This document shows positions 43,314-51,377 of a stretch of DNA of 64,000 nt, in pieces. The stretch is from Caballeronia humi. Its GTDB lineage: Bacteria > Pseudomonadota > Gammaproteobacteria > Burkholderiales > Burkholderiaceae. Under the pieces are notes generated by a model that worked only from the letters and a program-made list of their open reading frames with translations, had not been told where the DNA came from and ran no database searches. The DNA is taken from NCBI RefSeq assembly GCF_001544475.1, contig NZ_FCNW02000004.1:222191-286190 (forward strand), in the 5' to 3' direction. Positions within the stretch are counted from its first letter, which is position 1, and each line of letters opens with the position of its first letter. Both the position numbers and the translations under genes were made by a program.

Positions 43314-44384
43314 ATGAGTATGCGCGAACGAGCTTTCGAAGTCCGGCGTGCGACGCGCGCGAGCAGAGTGGCCGTGCTCGTGCTTTTGATCGCGGCCGTC
43401 ATCGTGGCGAGCCTGCCCTACTGGGCCGGCCGCGACACGTTGCGCGATTTCACGCAGATCGCGGCCTACCTGGTCTTTGCGCTGATGTGGAACCTGCTCG
43501 CGGGCTACGGCGGCATGGTGTCGATCGGGCAGCAGGCTTACTTCGGCATCGGCGGATACGCGATGCTGATTCTCGCCAACTACGGCGGCATCTCGCCGTT
43601 TATCGCGGTGCCGATTGGCGCTGTCATCGCCGCTTTGATCGCCGTTCCGGTTTCGCTCGTGGCGTTCCGTTTGGAAGGCGGTTACTTCGCGATCGGGACA
43701 TGGGTGATCGCGGAGGTATTCAGGTTAACGGTTGCGAACGTATCGTGGCTCGGCGGCGGATCGGGTACGAGTCTCACGGCGTTTCAGGGCGTGCCGCGCG
43801 TGTTGCGCGAATCGCTGACGCTATGGACGGCGCTCGCGATCGTCTCCGCAGCAATCGGTTTGCTGTATGTGTTCCTGCGTTCGAAACGTGGCCTCGCGCT
43901 CACCGCGATGCGCGACAACGCGATCGCTGCGAACAGCCAGGGCGTCGATGTGAAGCGTGCGCGGCTGGTGGTCTATCTGGTGTCGGCAGCGGGCACGGCA
44001 CTCGCGGGCGGTCTCTATTTCGTCGGCAATCTGCGCATCTCGCCGGACGCCGCGTTCTCAGTGAACTGGACCGCGTTCGCAATCTTCATCGTGATGATCG
44101 GTGGTCTTGGCACGCTCGAAGGCCCGATCATCGGCACGCTCGTCTTCTTCCTTCTCAACAAGTTCCTGTCCTACTTCGGCACGTGGTATCTCATCGGTCT
44201 GGGCGCGCTGGCGATCGTCGTCACGATGTTCTTTCCCCAAGGTATCTGGGGGTACGTGTCGCGTCGTTTCGGCTGGCAGCTCTTCCCGGTTGCGCGGCAC
44301 GTCGTGTTTATCGACAAGGCGCCGTCATCCTCGCGCGGCGAGGTCCATGCGGCGCATTCCGCTCCTTCCGTACCGCACTCCTGA
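43314..44384 (+). CDS. ABC transporter permease, LivM type
   Basis: A 356-residue inner-membrane permease with about ten helices. WNLLAGYGGMVSIGQQAYFGIGGY and MIGGLGTLEGPIIGT are LivM hallmarks. GAGGTGA (43302-43308) before ATG 43314 argues against the GTG at 43305, which lies within that ribosome-binding site. It ends 12 bp before the hydroxyquinol dioxygenase gene, so transporter and ring-cleavage enzymes share a transcript. Confidence 0.9.
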   Translation: MSMRERAFEVRRATRASRVAVLVLLIAAVIVASLPYWAGRDTLRDFTQIAAYLVFALMWNLLAGYGGMVSIGQQAYFGIGGYAMLILANYGGISPFIAVPIGAVIAALIAVPVSLVAFRLEGGYFAIGTWVIAEVFRLTVANVSWLGGGSGTSLTAFQGVPRVLRESLTLWTALAIVSAAIGLLYVFLRSKRGLALTAMRDNAIAANSQGVDVKRARLVVYLVSAAGTALAGGLYFVGNLRISPDAAFSVNWTAFAIFIVMIGGLGTLEGPIIGTLVFFLLNKFLSYFGTWYLIGLGALAIVVTMFFPQGIWGYVSRRFGWQLFPVARHVVFIDKAPSSSRGEVHAAHSAPSVPHS

Positions 44385-44396
44385 GGCATCCACACC

Positions 44397-45227
44397 ATGA
44401 AAGACCTGACCAATGACAACCTCACCGAAACCGTCATCGATGCGTTCAGCGGATGCGCCGAACCGAGGACGAAGGAAATCATCACCGCGCTCGTTCGTCA
44501 TCTGCACGACTTCGCGCGCGAAGTGCGATTGACGCACGACGAGTGGCGCCATGGCATCGAGTTTCTGACCGCGACGGGCAAGAAGTGCGACGGCATCCGG
44601 CAGGAGTTCATCCTGCTGTCGGACACGCTCGGTTTCTCGATTGTGCTCGATGCGATCAACCAGCGCCATGAAGAACAGTCGACCGAGAGCAGCCTGCTCG
44701 GGCCGTTCTATCGCGATGGCGTGAAGGAAGCGGAGTTCGGCGCTGACATCGCACAGACGGAAGGCGACCCTGCTGTCTTTCGAGGGCGCGTGGTGGATGT
44801 GGATGGAAGACCGGTCGCCGGCGCGCTGATCGAGGTCTGGCAAACGGCCGCCAACGGCATGTACGAAGGACAGGACCCGGACCAGCCGGAGGGCAACCTG
44901 CGCGGCCGCTTTCATTCGAATGCAGCCGGCGAATACGCGTTCCGCTCGCTCAAGCCCACGAGCTATCCGATCCCCACTGACGGGCCCGTCGGACGAATGC
45001 TCGTCGCGACGGGCCGCCATCCGATGCGGCCCGCACATGTCCACTTCCGGATTGCCGCGCCCGGCTACGAGACGCTCACGACCGCGTTGTTTTCATCCGA
45101 CGATCCGTATGTCGATTCCGATGCGGTGTTTGGCGTGAAGTCGTCGCTCGTCGTCGACTATGTGCCCAAAGAATCTCACTTCGATGTCGAACGTGACTTC
45201 GTGCTGATCGCAGCGAACCGGTCATGA
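44397..45227 (+). CDS. Hydroxyquinol 1,2-dioxygenase (intradiol)
   Basis: A 276-residue nonheme Fe(III) intradiol dioxygenase with its helical N-terminal dimerisation domain (residues 1-95). Ligands are Tyr156 (GMYEG), Tyr190 (SYPIP), His214 and His216 (AHVHF). It cleaves 1,2,4-trihydroxybenzene to maleylacetate. The HapG/PnpG counterpart occurs in hydroquinone clusters. Here it lies after the transporter genes and overlaps the Rieske protein gene by 4 bp. Catechol as an alternative substrate cannot be excluded, but the maleylacetate reductase in the cluster favours hydroxyquinol. Confidence 0.9.
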   Translation: MKDLTNDNLTETVIDAFSGCAEPRTKEIITALVRHLHDFAREVRLTHDEWRHGIEFLTATGKKCDGIRQEFILLSDTLGFSIVLDAINQRHEEQSTESSLLGPFYRDGVKEAEFGADIAQTEGDPAVFRGRVVDVDGRPVAGALIEVWQTAANGMYEGQDPDQPEGNLRGRFHSNAAGEYAFRSLKPTSYPIPTDGPVGRMLVATGRHPMRPAHVHFRIAAPGYETLTTALFSSDDPYVDSDAVFGVKSSLVVDYVPKESHFDVERDFVLIAANRS

Positions 45228-45589
45228 ACGATTCCACCGGAGACAACGCCCTTTGCGCACTCGACGACGTTCCGGACGGCGGCGGTATCGAAGCGGCGTC
45301 CGCAGTCCTCGTACTGCGTCGCGGTGACGATGCATGGGCCTATCGCAACGTCTGCCCGCACTTCTCGATCCCTCTGAACTACGAGCCGAACACGTTCTGG
45401 GCATACGGCGGCGAACTCGTGATGTGCGCGCATCACAGTGCGATGTTCCGCTTCGAGGACGGCGTCTGCATCGACGGACCTTGCCTGGGCGCACGCCTTA
45501 CGCCGGTCCCGATTCGCATGGAGGACAGAAAAATATTCATCAACGATGGGGGAGAGAAGCATGAGGAAGGCAGGACATGTTCACATTAG
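45224..45589 (+). CDS. Rieske-type [2Fe-2S] ferredoxin
   Basis: A 121-residue soluble Rieske domain with C44-x-H46 (CPHFS) and C68-x2-H71 (CAHHS). Its ATG overlaps the dioxygenase stop by 4 bp. No oxygenase alpha subunit or reductase is encoded nearby, so it does not look like a hydroxylase component. It may reduce and reactivate an oxidised dioxygenase iron, as ferredoxin-like proteins in other ring-cleavage operons do. Its last 29 bp overlap the porin gene, so the C-terminal tail may be dispensable. Confidence 0.85.
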   Translation: MNDSTGDNALCALDDVPDGGGIEAASAVLVLRRGDDAWAYRNVCPHFSIPLNYEPNTFWAYGGELVMCAHHSAMFRFEDGVCIDGPCLGARLTPVPIRMEDRKIFINDGGEKHEEGRTCSH

Positions 45590-46682
45590 GCTCGCATGCT
45601 GTGTGCTGATGGCGCTCACGGCGGCACACGCACAGGCACAAAGCAGCGTCACGTTGCAAGGGATGATCGACGGCGGCATCACTTACGTCAACAACCAGCA
45701 CGGCAAATCGGTCACGTTCTTCGACAGCGGCATCTACGCACCGAACCTGTTGACGTTCAAGGGAACGGAAGACCTCGGCGGCGGCAACAAGGCGGTATTC
45801 GCACTGACCTCCCAGTTCGATCTCGGCAACGGATCGACCATCCCGGGCGCGGGGCAGATCTTCAATCGGACGGCATATGTGGGTTTGTCCAACGATAGCT
45901 ACGGCACGCTCACGTTCGGCAATCAATACGACTTCATGTTCGAGACGCTGACGCTCGGTCTCTTCGACGGCGCGTTGCTCTTCGGCGGACTCTACGATTT
46001 TCGGCAGGGTCCGTTCAGCGCGCTCGGCGTGCCGAACAATCCCACCGGCGCCTTCGACTTCGACCGCATGGCAGGCGCCACGCGCGTGTCGAACGCGGTG
46101 AAATATCGAAGCCCTGATCTGTCAGGCTTCAATTTCGGCGCGTTGTATGGCTTCGGTGGCGTGCCTGGATCGTTCTCGGAGAATTCGTCGATCAGTTTCG
46201 GCGCGAGCTATCAGAACGGTCCGTTCGGAATCGGTGCCGCGTATGTCGAAGTCAAGTATCCGGAACTCGGCGAAGGTCACGACGGCATCCGCAACTTCGG
46301 CTTCGGCACGCACTACCAGCTCGGCAGCGTGCTCGGCATGCTCCTCTACACGAACACGAAGAACACGGCGAGCGGCGCGAAGATCGACGTCTACAAGGCA
46401 GGCGGCTTGTGGACGATCTCCGGTCCGTGGTCGGCCGGGCTCGACTATCAGTTCATGAAGGGCAACGAAGTCCTGTCGAACAACAAAGCGCATCAGGTGA
46501 GCTCTGCGGTGCAATATCATTTCTCGAAGGCGACGCTTGCCTACGTCGAAGCGATCTACCAGCGCGCAAGCGGCGACGGCGCTACGACGCGCGCGTGGAT
46601 CAACGGATTGCTGCAACCGGATGCGGCGGCAAGCAACCGCTCGCAGACGCTGGCTCGAATCGGCTTGCAAACGAAGTTCTGA
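45561..46682 (+). CDS. Outer-membrane porin, Gram-negative OmpC-like (betaproteobacterial type)
   Basis: A 373-residue protein with a signal peptide (IRLACCVLMALTAAHAQA) and the mature start QSSVTLQGMIDGGITYVNN typical of Burkholderia trimeric porins. The strand pattern continues to a C-terminal aromatic residue (RIGLQTKF), the outer-membrane assembly signal. GGGGGAGAGAAGC precedes the ATG. It is the last gene of the hydroquinone transcript and likely provides outer-membrane entry for the aromatic substrate, ahead of the ABC importer. A perfect terminator hairpin follows 15 bp after the stop. Confidence 0.9.
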   Translation: MRKAGHVHIRLACCVLMALTAAHAQAQSSVTLQGMIDGGITYVNNQHGKSVTFFDSGIYAPNLLTFKGTEDLGGGNKAVFALTSQFDLGNGSTIPGAGQIFNRTAYVGLSNDSYGTLTFGNQYDFMFETLTLGLFDGALLFGGLYDFRQGPFSALGVPNNPTGAFDFDRMAGATRVSNAVKYRSPDLSGFNFGALYGFGGVPGSFSENSSISFGASYQNGPFGIGAAYVEVKYPELGEGHDGIRNFGFGTHYQLGSVLGMLLYTNTKNTASGAKIDVYKAGGLWTISGPWSAGLDYQFMKGNEVLSNNKAHQVSSAVQYHFSKATLAYVEAIYQRASGDGATTRAWINGLLQPDAAASNRSQTLARIGLQTKF

Positions 46683-46696
46683 CTGCATCAATCAAT

Positions 46697-46721
46697 AAGA
46701 GCGGCCGCGGCCGCTCTTTTT
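46697..46721 (+). terminator. Intrinsic terminator of the hydroquinone operon
   Basis: An 18-bp perfect GC-rich palindrome (46699-46716, core GCGGCCGCGGCCGC) flanked by AA on the left and TTTTT on the right. It follows the porin stop at 46682 and precedes the convergent NTF2-like gene end at 46729. It may also stop transcription from the other side, though that flank is less U-rich. Confidence 0.85.
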
Positions 46722-46728
46722 CACATCA

Positions 46729-47157
46729 TCACCGCGCAAGCCATTGATAGCGCTTCGTATCCGCATCCTCGTAGTCGGGATCGAGATAGATGAAGCAGCG
46801 CTGGATCTTGAAGTCGCGAATCTCGAACACATCGCACCAACGGCCCGCATGCGTCACACCCGCGCGCCACTCGACGCCGCCTTGTGTCGTGCCATAGCTC
46901 GTGCCTTCGACCACCACTGTATCGCCCTGCTGGATCACGTTCAGATACGCGAGATCGTGCTTGAATTTCGCGACGATCGAGCCGAGATCGGCGAAGAGCT
47001 TCTCGAATGCGTCTCGCCCCGATGCGATACCCCACTTCGGGAAGTACACTTCGGCGTGGTCGTCGAAGAGATCGAAGAAGGGAGCGCCTCGGTCGAGGCG
47101 GCGCAGATATTCCAGCGCGATGATCTTGCGTTGTTCGTCGTTCATGGTGGTTTCCAT
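46729..47157 (-). CDS. NTF2-like (SnoaL/ketosteroid isomerase-fold) protein
   Basis: A 142-residue single-domain protein. The N-terminal helix ALEYLRRLDRG, FFDLFDDHAEVYFPKWGIASGRDAFEKLF and TWQ-like C-terminal strands fit the cone-shaped NTF2 fold used by polyketide cyclases, dehydratases and isomerases. GGAGACGAACG precedes ATG 47157. It is the last gene of the MetA-FAD dehydrogenase-cytochrome c operon. With no signal peptide it should be cytoplasmic, and may act on the product of the periplasmic oxidation after uptake. Function inferred only from fold. Confidence 0.75.
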   Translation of the reverse strand: METTMNDEQRKIIALEYLRRLDRGAPFFDLFDDHAEVYFPKWGIASGRDAFEKLFADLGSIVAKFKHDLAYLNVIQQGDTVVVEGTSYGTTQGGVEWRAGVTHAGRWCDVFEIRDFKIQRCFIYLDPDYEDADTKRYQWLAR

Positions 47158-47185
47158 CGTTCGTCTCCTAAGTCAATGAAGTCGT

Positions 47186-47569
47186 TCAGTGCAGCGTCCG
47201 CAGATAAGCGATGATCTTCGCGCGTCGCGCCGGGTCGCCTTCGAAGTAGGTCATCGCATTGCCGGGCGCGACCGTTTGCGTATCGGTGAGCCACGCGTCG
47301 AGCAGCTTGTCGTCCCACACTTTGCTGGCCGCGGCCGCCTTCATGCCCGCTGAATACTTGAAGCCCGGCTCCGATGCGAACGGCTTGCCGAGGATGCCGA
47401 ACAGGTTCGGCCCCTGCCCGTTCGGCTCACCTTTGCCGAACGTATGGCACACGGCGCAGTTGTTGGTCGTGAGTTTCTTGCCGATCGCGACGGTGTCTTG
47501 CGCGTCCTGCGCGTAGCTCGCTCCAGCGGCGAGAGCGAGCACGGCGCCAAGCACAAATTTTCGGTTCAT
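47186..47569 (-). CDS. Periplasmic class I cytochrome c
   Basis: A 127-residue protein with a Sec signal (MNRKFVLGAVLALAAGASYAQ), one CAVCH heme site (C38, C41, H42), GPNLFGILGKPFA, and Met106 (NAMTYF) as probable sixth ligand. This is the c550/c2 type. GGAGCGAAACC precedes the ATG at 47569. The gene follows a Tat-exported FAD dehydrogenase by 14 bp, so it is probably the electron acceptor of that enzyme, delivering electrons to the respiratory chain. Confidence 0.9.
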   Translation of the reverse strand: MNRKFVLGAVLALAAGASYAQDAQDTVAIGKKLTTNNCAVCHTFGKGEPNGQGPNLFGILGKPFASEPGFKYSAGMKAAAASKVWDDKLLDAWLTDTQTVAPGNAMTYFEGDPARRAKIIAYLRTLH

Positions 47570-47583
47570 GGTTTCGCTCCGGT

Positions 47584-49317
47584 TCAGATGGATGTCGAGG
47601 TTTCCGCATGCGCCGCGTTCGCCGCGCGATACGCAAAAGCGATGATCGGCCCGAGCGTGCCGCCGCCCGCCCAGTAAGCACGCGCCGACGCCGACGCGAC
47701 ACAATTGCCGACGCCATACAGCCCCTTGATCGGTGTGCCGCTTACATCGAGCACCTGTCCGTGCGAATTGGTCTTCGGGCCGCCCTTCGTATCGAGATTG
47801 CCGGCGACGATCAGCGCCGCGTAATACGGCCCCTTCGCGCTCAGCGGATACATCGTTTCGTTCTTCTGGTCCGCCTTCTTGCTGACGGGACCGTTGAACA
47901 GCTTTTCGACGATGCGCTCGCCGCGATGAAAGTCCGCATCCGCGCCGGTCTTGGCGAAGCCGTTGAAGCGCTTTATCGTCGTGTCGAGATTGCGGAGGAA
48001 GTCGTCGCTGAGATCCATCCCGCCGACCGCGCTCTTGTGCTTCGCAAGACGTTCGCGGATCGCGGTGGCAAGTTCGGGCAACGTGTTTCCACGCAACACG
48101 TGCCGGTCATTCGATCCCTTCGGCACGATCAGGCTGCCGTAGTCGTCGCTTGCGCAATGGTCCTGCGCCTGCTGGTCCCAGATTGAGATCAGCGCGAGAT
48201 TCGGATACTCGCCCTTCGCGCCATCCCATTGCGAGAACGTCGCGCAGACCTCGTTGTACGCGAGCTTTTCGTTGACGACGCGCTTGCCATACTTGTTCAC
48301 GTAGAGCATCGAATCCCCCGTCGGCGTAAAGATGCCGGAGAGCGAGCCGTCTTTCGCGATCGCCTTGTCGAGCGAGATCGGCGCCATCCACGAGTAGTTC
48401 ATGTTGCGCAACTGCACGTCGAGCGCGCTGGAAATGCGCACGAAGTCACCTTCGTTGGTCGGCGCCGCGCAGCCGCCGTACACCGCGCCGTGCAGGAAGT
48501 TCTTGCGCAGTTCGGGATCGTGCGTGAAGCCGCCTGTCGCGAACACGACCGCCTTCTTCACGCGCGCGCGAAAATGCGTGCCTTCTTCGGTCTGCGCCTC
48601 GACGCCGATCACGGCGCCCTTGCCGTCCACCAGCACCTTCTGCACGCGATACCCTGTTCGAATGTCGATACCGTCGCGCCGCGCGGCCGTGCTCAGCGTG
48701 CGGATCGCAACGCGGCCGCCGTCCGACATGCTCGGCAAACCGTCCTTCGGGAACAGCACGCGGCCACGTGGCGCCTTGTCTTCGGGCAATTCGGCCCAAT
48801 AGTCGGGCACCGATCCTTCATGGCGATACGGCAGCGCGCCCTTGCTCGCGAGCAGCTCGGCCGCGGGCGATGCGCTGTCGTAGATCGCCTCGCACATCTC
48901 GTACTCCCAGTCCGAAAGACCGAGCTTCGGCAGCGACGGATCGTATTGCTCGGGCCGCGAAAGCCGCGCCACGTAGCGCAGATAATCCGCTTTCGGATCG
49001 GCGATGCCGGCGCGCCGCATCGGCTCGTTGTTTGGCACCCAGTACCAGAACGCGGCCTTCGCCGCCGTACCGCCGACGCTGCCCGCCTTTTCGAGGATCG
49101 CCACGCGGTTGCCGAGCCAGCGCGAGAAGAGCGCGCACGGCAAGCCGCCGCCTCCGCCGCCGCACACGACGATGTCGTACTCCGCGTCGAACTTGAGTTC
49201 GCTGGCGGCTTTGGCGGACAGCGTCACCGCGCCGAACGCGGCCGCCGCGGTGCCCGCGCCCGCCGCCTTGATGAAGTTACGCCGCGATGCGGTGGGATGT
49301 TTCTTGTCATCGATCAT
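47584..49317 (-). CDS. Tat-exported FAD-dependent dehydrogenase (3-ketosteroid dehydrogenase/fumarate reductase flavoprotein family)
   Basis: A 577-residue flavoprotein with a twin-arginine signal SRRNFIK (11-17), then DIVVCGGGGGGLPCAL (48-63) and a C-terminal FAD segment ending GLYGVGNCVASASARAYWAGGGTLGP. CAGGAGACGAAC before ATG 49317 sets the start over ATG 49353. Family members remove hydrides from ring C-C bonds or reduce enoates. The adjacent periplasmic cytochrome c implies oxidation of a periplasmic substrate. The neighbouring MetA-type outer-membrane protein and the aromatic cluster suggest an aromatic or alicyclic substrate. Its identity is unknown. Confidence 0.8.
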   Translation of the reverse strand: MIDDKKHPTASRRNFIKAAGAGTAAAAFGAVTLSAKAASELKFDAEYDIVVCGGGGGGLPCALFSRWLGNRVAILEKAGSVGGTAAKAAFWYWVPNNEPMRRAGIADPKADYLRYVARLSRPEQYDPSLPKLGLSDWEYEMCEAIYDSASPAAELLASKGALPYRHEGSVPDYWAELPEDKAPRGRVLFPKDGLPSMSDGGRVAIRTLSTAARRDGIDIRTGYRVQKVLVDGKGAVIGVEAQTEEGTHFRARVKKAVVFATGGFTHDPELRKNFLHGAVYGGCAAPTNEGDFVRISSALDVQLRNMNYSWMAPISLDKAIAKDGSLSGIFTPTGDSMLYVNKYGKRVVNEKLAYNEVCATFSQWDGAKGEYPNLALISIWDQQAQDHCASDDYGSLIVPKGSNDRHVLRGNTLPELATAIRERLAKHKSAVGGMDLSDDFLRNLDTTIKRFNGFAKTGADADFHRGERIVEKLFNGPVSKKADQKNETMYPLSAKGPYYAALIVAGNLDTKGGPKTNSHGQVLDVSGTPIKGLYGVGNCVASASARAYWAGGGTLGPIIAFAYRAANAAHAETSTSI

Positions 49318-49363
49318 GTTCGTCTCCTGAGTTTTCATATGCGGTTGATGCAAGGCGCGGCGC

Positions 49364-50305
49364 TCACCAGTAGTGCCACGCCTGCACCAGAATTCCGTTG
49401 GTGAGCGCGGTATTGCGGCCCGACACCGAGTGCTGGTATTGAATGGAAAGCTGGTCGTACATCTTTTGATGCAGGAACGGCAGGCTGTTCGGCTTGAACT
49501 GGAACAGCACGCCCGCGCCGACCGTCGTCTCGCGGCTCGCGCTGTTCGGCACCGCCGTGAGGGCGGTCTGGTTGAAAGTGCCGCCGCTCGTTTGATGATC
49601 GAAGGCGAAGAAGGGAATCGCGAACGGGTTATCGGGCGCCGAGATGCTGTAGCCGACGCGCAGATTCAGATGGAACGTGTTGCCCGGGCTAAGATCGTCC
49701 TGGCCGGAGCGCAGCGTGCGTCCGCGCAGGATGCCGCCGACCAGCAGATCGACGTTCACGTGGCCGTACCAGTCGTCGTAGAACACCGAAGGCCAGAACG
49801 ACCACGTATTCGTCGATACGCTGTTCTGCCCGATCGGCACTTGCACGTACGCCTGAAAACCGAGCGTCGTCGCGGGCGCGGGGTTGTACCAGACGAGGCC
49901 GCCGAGCAGCGGATCGCCGATGCCGCTAGCTGAAAATTGCGATCCCTGCGAGCGGATCTCAGGCACCGTGATGCTGGCGTTGAAACCTACGTGGGGCAGC
50001 GAAGGCAGCTTCCAGTAGTGGATGAACGTCGAGAGCCCGACGAAGGTGTTCGTGCCCGGACCGTCGATCTGGTTGCCGTGTGAATCGAACGCGCGGCCCT
50101 CGTGATTCCATCCGAGGTTCTGGCCGAAGGAATCGTATGAGCCTTCGAAGTCCGAGCTGAATTGCCAGGTCTGAGGGCGGTCGGTCGCGAACGGGATGCC
50201 CGCTGCATGGGCCGTGCTTGCAAGCTGCATCGCGCACGTTGCGCTGATCATGGCGAGCGTCAGCGTTTCGCGTCGCAATCTCAGCGGTCGTTTGATCCTT
50301 CCCAT
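49364..50305 (-). CDS. Outer-membrane transport protein, MetA-pathway/SphA-like
   Basis: A 313-residue predicted beta-barrel with a signal peptide (MISATCAMQLASTAHAA) and the C-terminal ILVQAWHYW ending with an aromatic residue. I recognise the PF13557 type linked to phenol meta-cleavage clusters: ATDRPQTWQFSSDFEGSYDSFGQNLG start and FDHQTSGGTF repeats. It is the first gene of the FAD dehydrogenase/cytochrome c operon, transcribed away from the AraC gene. GGAGACAACG precedes the ATG. It probably admits a hydrophobic aromatic compound to the periplasm. Confidence 0.82.
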   Translation of the reverse strand: MGRIKRPLRLRRETLTLAMISATCAMQLASTAHAAGIPFATDRPQTWQFSSDFEGSYDSFGQNLGWNHEGRAFDSHGNQIDGPGTNTFVGLSTFIHYWKLPSLPHVGFNASITVPEIRSQGSQFSASGIGDPLLGGLVWYNPAPATTLGFQAYVQVPIGQNSVSTNTWSFWPSVFYDDWYGHVNVDLLVGGILRGRTLRSGQDDLSPGNTFHLNLRVGYSISAPDNPFAIPFFAFDHQTSGGTFNQTALTAVPNSASRETTVGAGVLFQFKPNSLPFLHQKMYDQLSIQYQHSVSGRNTALTNGILVQAWHYW

Positions 50306-50484
50306 CGTTGTCTCCGTATTTTGGTGTAATGAGCCACACCGTACGGCGACGCGATCATCGGGTCTTTCATGTTTCGCGGATTACAGATTCCTGCCGCATC
50401 GCGCGGCATCAGGGTCAACACTAGGCTGAAAAATACGCACGGCGCGTTCGCAAACGGCGACCCATTGGAGCGCCGCAGCGTGGC

Positions 50485-50490
50485 TATACT
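50485..50490 (+). promoter_or_regulatory. Candidate -10 box of the AraC gene
   Basis: TATACT preceded by TGGC resembles an extended -10 element. Transcription would begin near 50497, leaving about 32 nt before the GTG at 50529. A start at ATG 50499 would be nearly leaderless. The rest of the 50306-50528 region shows no strong dyad. Confidence 0.45.
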
Positions 50491-50528
50491 CGTGAAAAAT
50501 GCACTATTTAGGCAATCGGAGACGACAA

Positions 50529-51371
50529 GTGAGGGCGACACCCCAGCCATCCACCCAGAGGCGAATCAACGGATTCAGCGCGGTATCCGGCGCGCCCGGG
50601 CTCGAATACTGCATCTCCGGCGGAACGCCCTACACGTTCGAAGTAGCCGATGCGCCCGACATGATCTGTCTGCTGCTCGGCACGATCGTTTCGGAGACGC
50701 GTTACGACGACGGCCCCGCGCTCCCCTTCACGTTTCAGGCGGAGACCGCTGCGTTCCATGCGCGCGGCGGCAGCATGCGGATCGAGGCGCAGCAGGTTCG
50801 GAACGGCTTCATCGCGTTTCGGTATCTCGACGCGTTTCAGCGCCATGCAAGCGCGACCCGCCGCATGGACAGCCGCAGCAACCTCGGAGCTGATGCGATC
50901 CGTCATCTGGTGCGCTATGCGCGCCTGAAAGTACCGGCCGATAGCGCTCTGCGCGTGGACCCGTGGGAGATGCAGTGCCTCGCGACACTTGCCTGGATCG
51001 AAACGACGCGGCATCTGGAGACCACCGCCGACAAGCGCACGCGCGGCATTTCCGACGCCGAATTTTCGCGCCTCGAACAGTACGTGACTGCCAACATTGA
51101 GGAGAGGCTGAGCTGCGCGGAGATCGCGGCGACGCTCGACTTGCCGGTGCGCGTGGTCTTCGAAGGCGTGAAGGCACGCACCGGGTATTCGCTTTATCGA
51201 TTCGTGCTGGAAAAGCGGATCGATGCGGCGACGCAGCTGCTGCGCGCGACCGATACGCCGCTATGCGATGTCGCAGCGGCATGCGGATTCTCGTCACAGC
51301 AGCACATGACGGCGCTGTTCTCCGCGCGAATCGGGACGACGCCGCTGCGCTTGAGGAAGAACGCGCAGTAG
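50529..51371 (+). CDS. AraC/XylS-family transcriptional regulator
   Basis: A 280-residue regulator with an N-terminal effector region and C-terminal double helix-turn-helix (from about residue 182: YVTANIEERLSCAEIAATLDLPVRVVFEGVKARTG and LLRATDTPLCDVAAACGFSSQQHMTALFSARIGTTPLRLR). GGAGA seven nt before GTG 50529 decides the start over ATG 50499. It is divergent from the MetA/FAD dehydrogenase operon, which it likely activates in response to an aromatic compound. Its end is 6 bp from the convergent sulfatase gene. Confidence 0.88.
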   Translation: MRATPQPSTQRRINGFSAVSGAPGLEYCISGGTPYTFEVADAPDMICLLLGTIVSETRYDDGPALPFTFQAETAAFHARGGSMRIEAQQVRNGFIAFRYLDAFQRHASATRRMDSRSNLGADAIRHLVRYARLKVPADSALRVDPWEMQCLATLAWIETTRHLETTADKRTRGISDAEFSRLEQYVTANIEERLSCAEIAATLDLPVRVVFEGVKARTGYSLYRFVLEKRIDAATQLLRATDTPLCDVAAACGFSSQQHMTALFSARIGTTPLRLRKNAQ

Positions 51372-51377
51372 CGTCGC

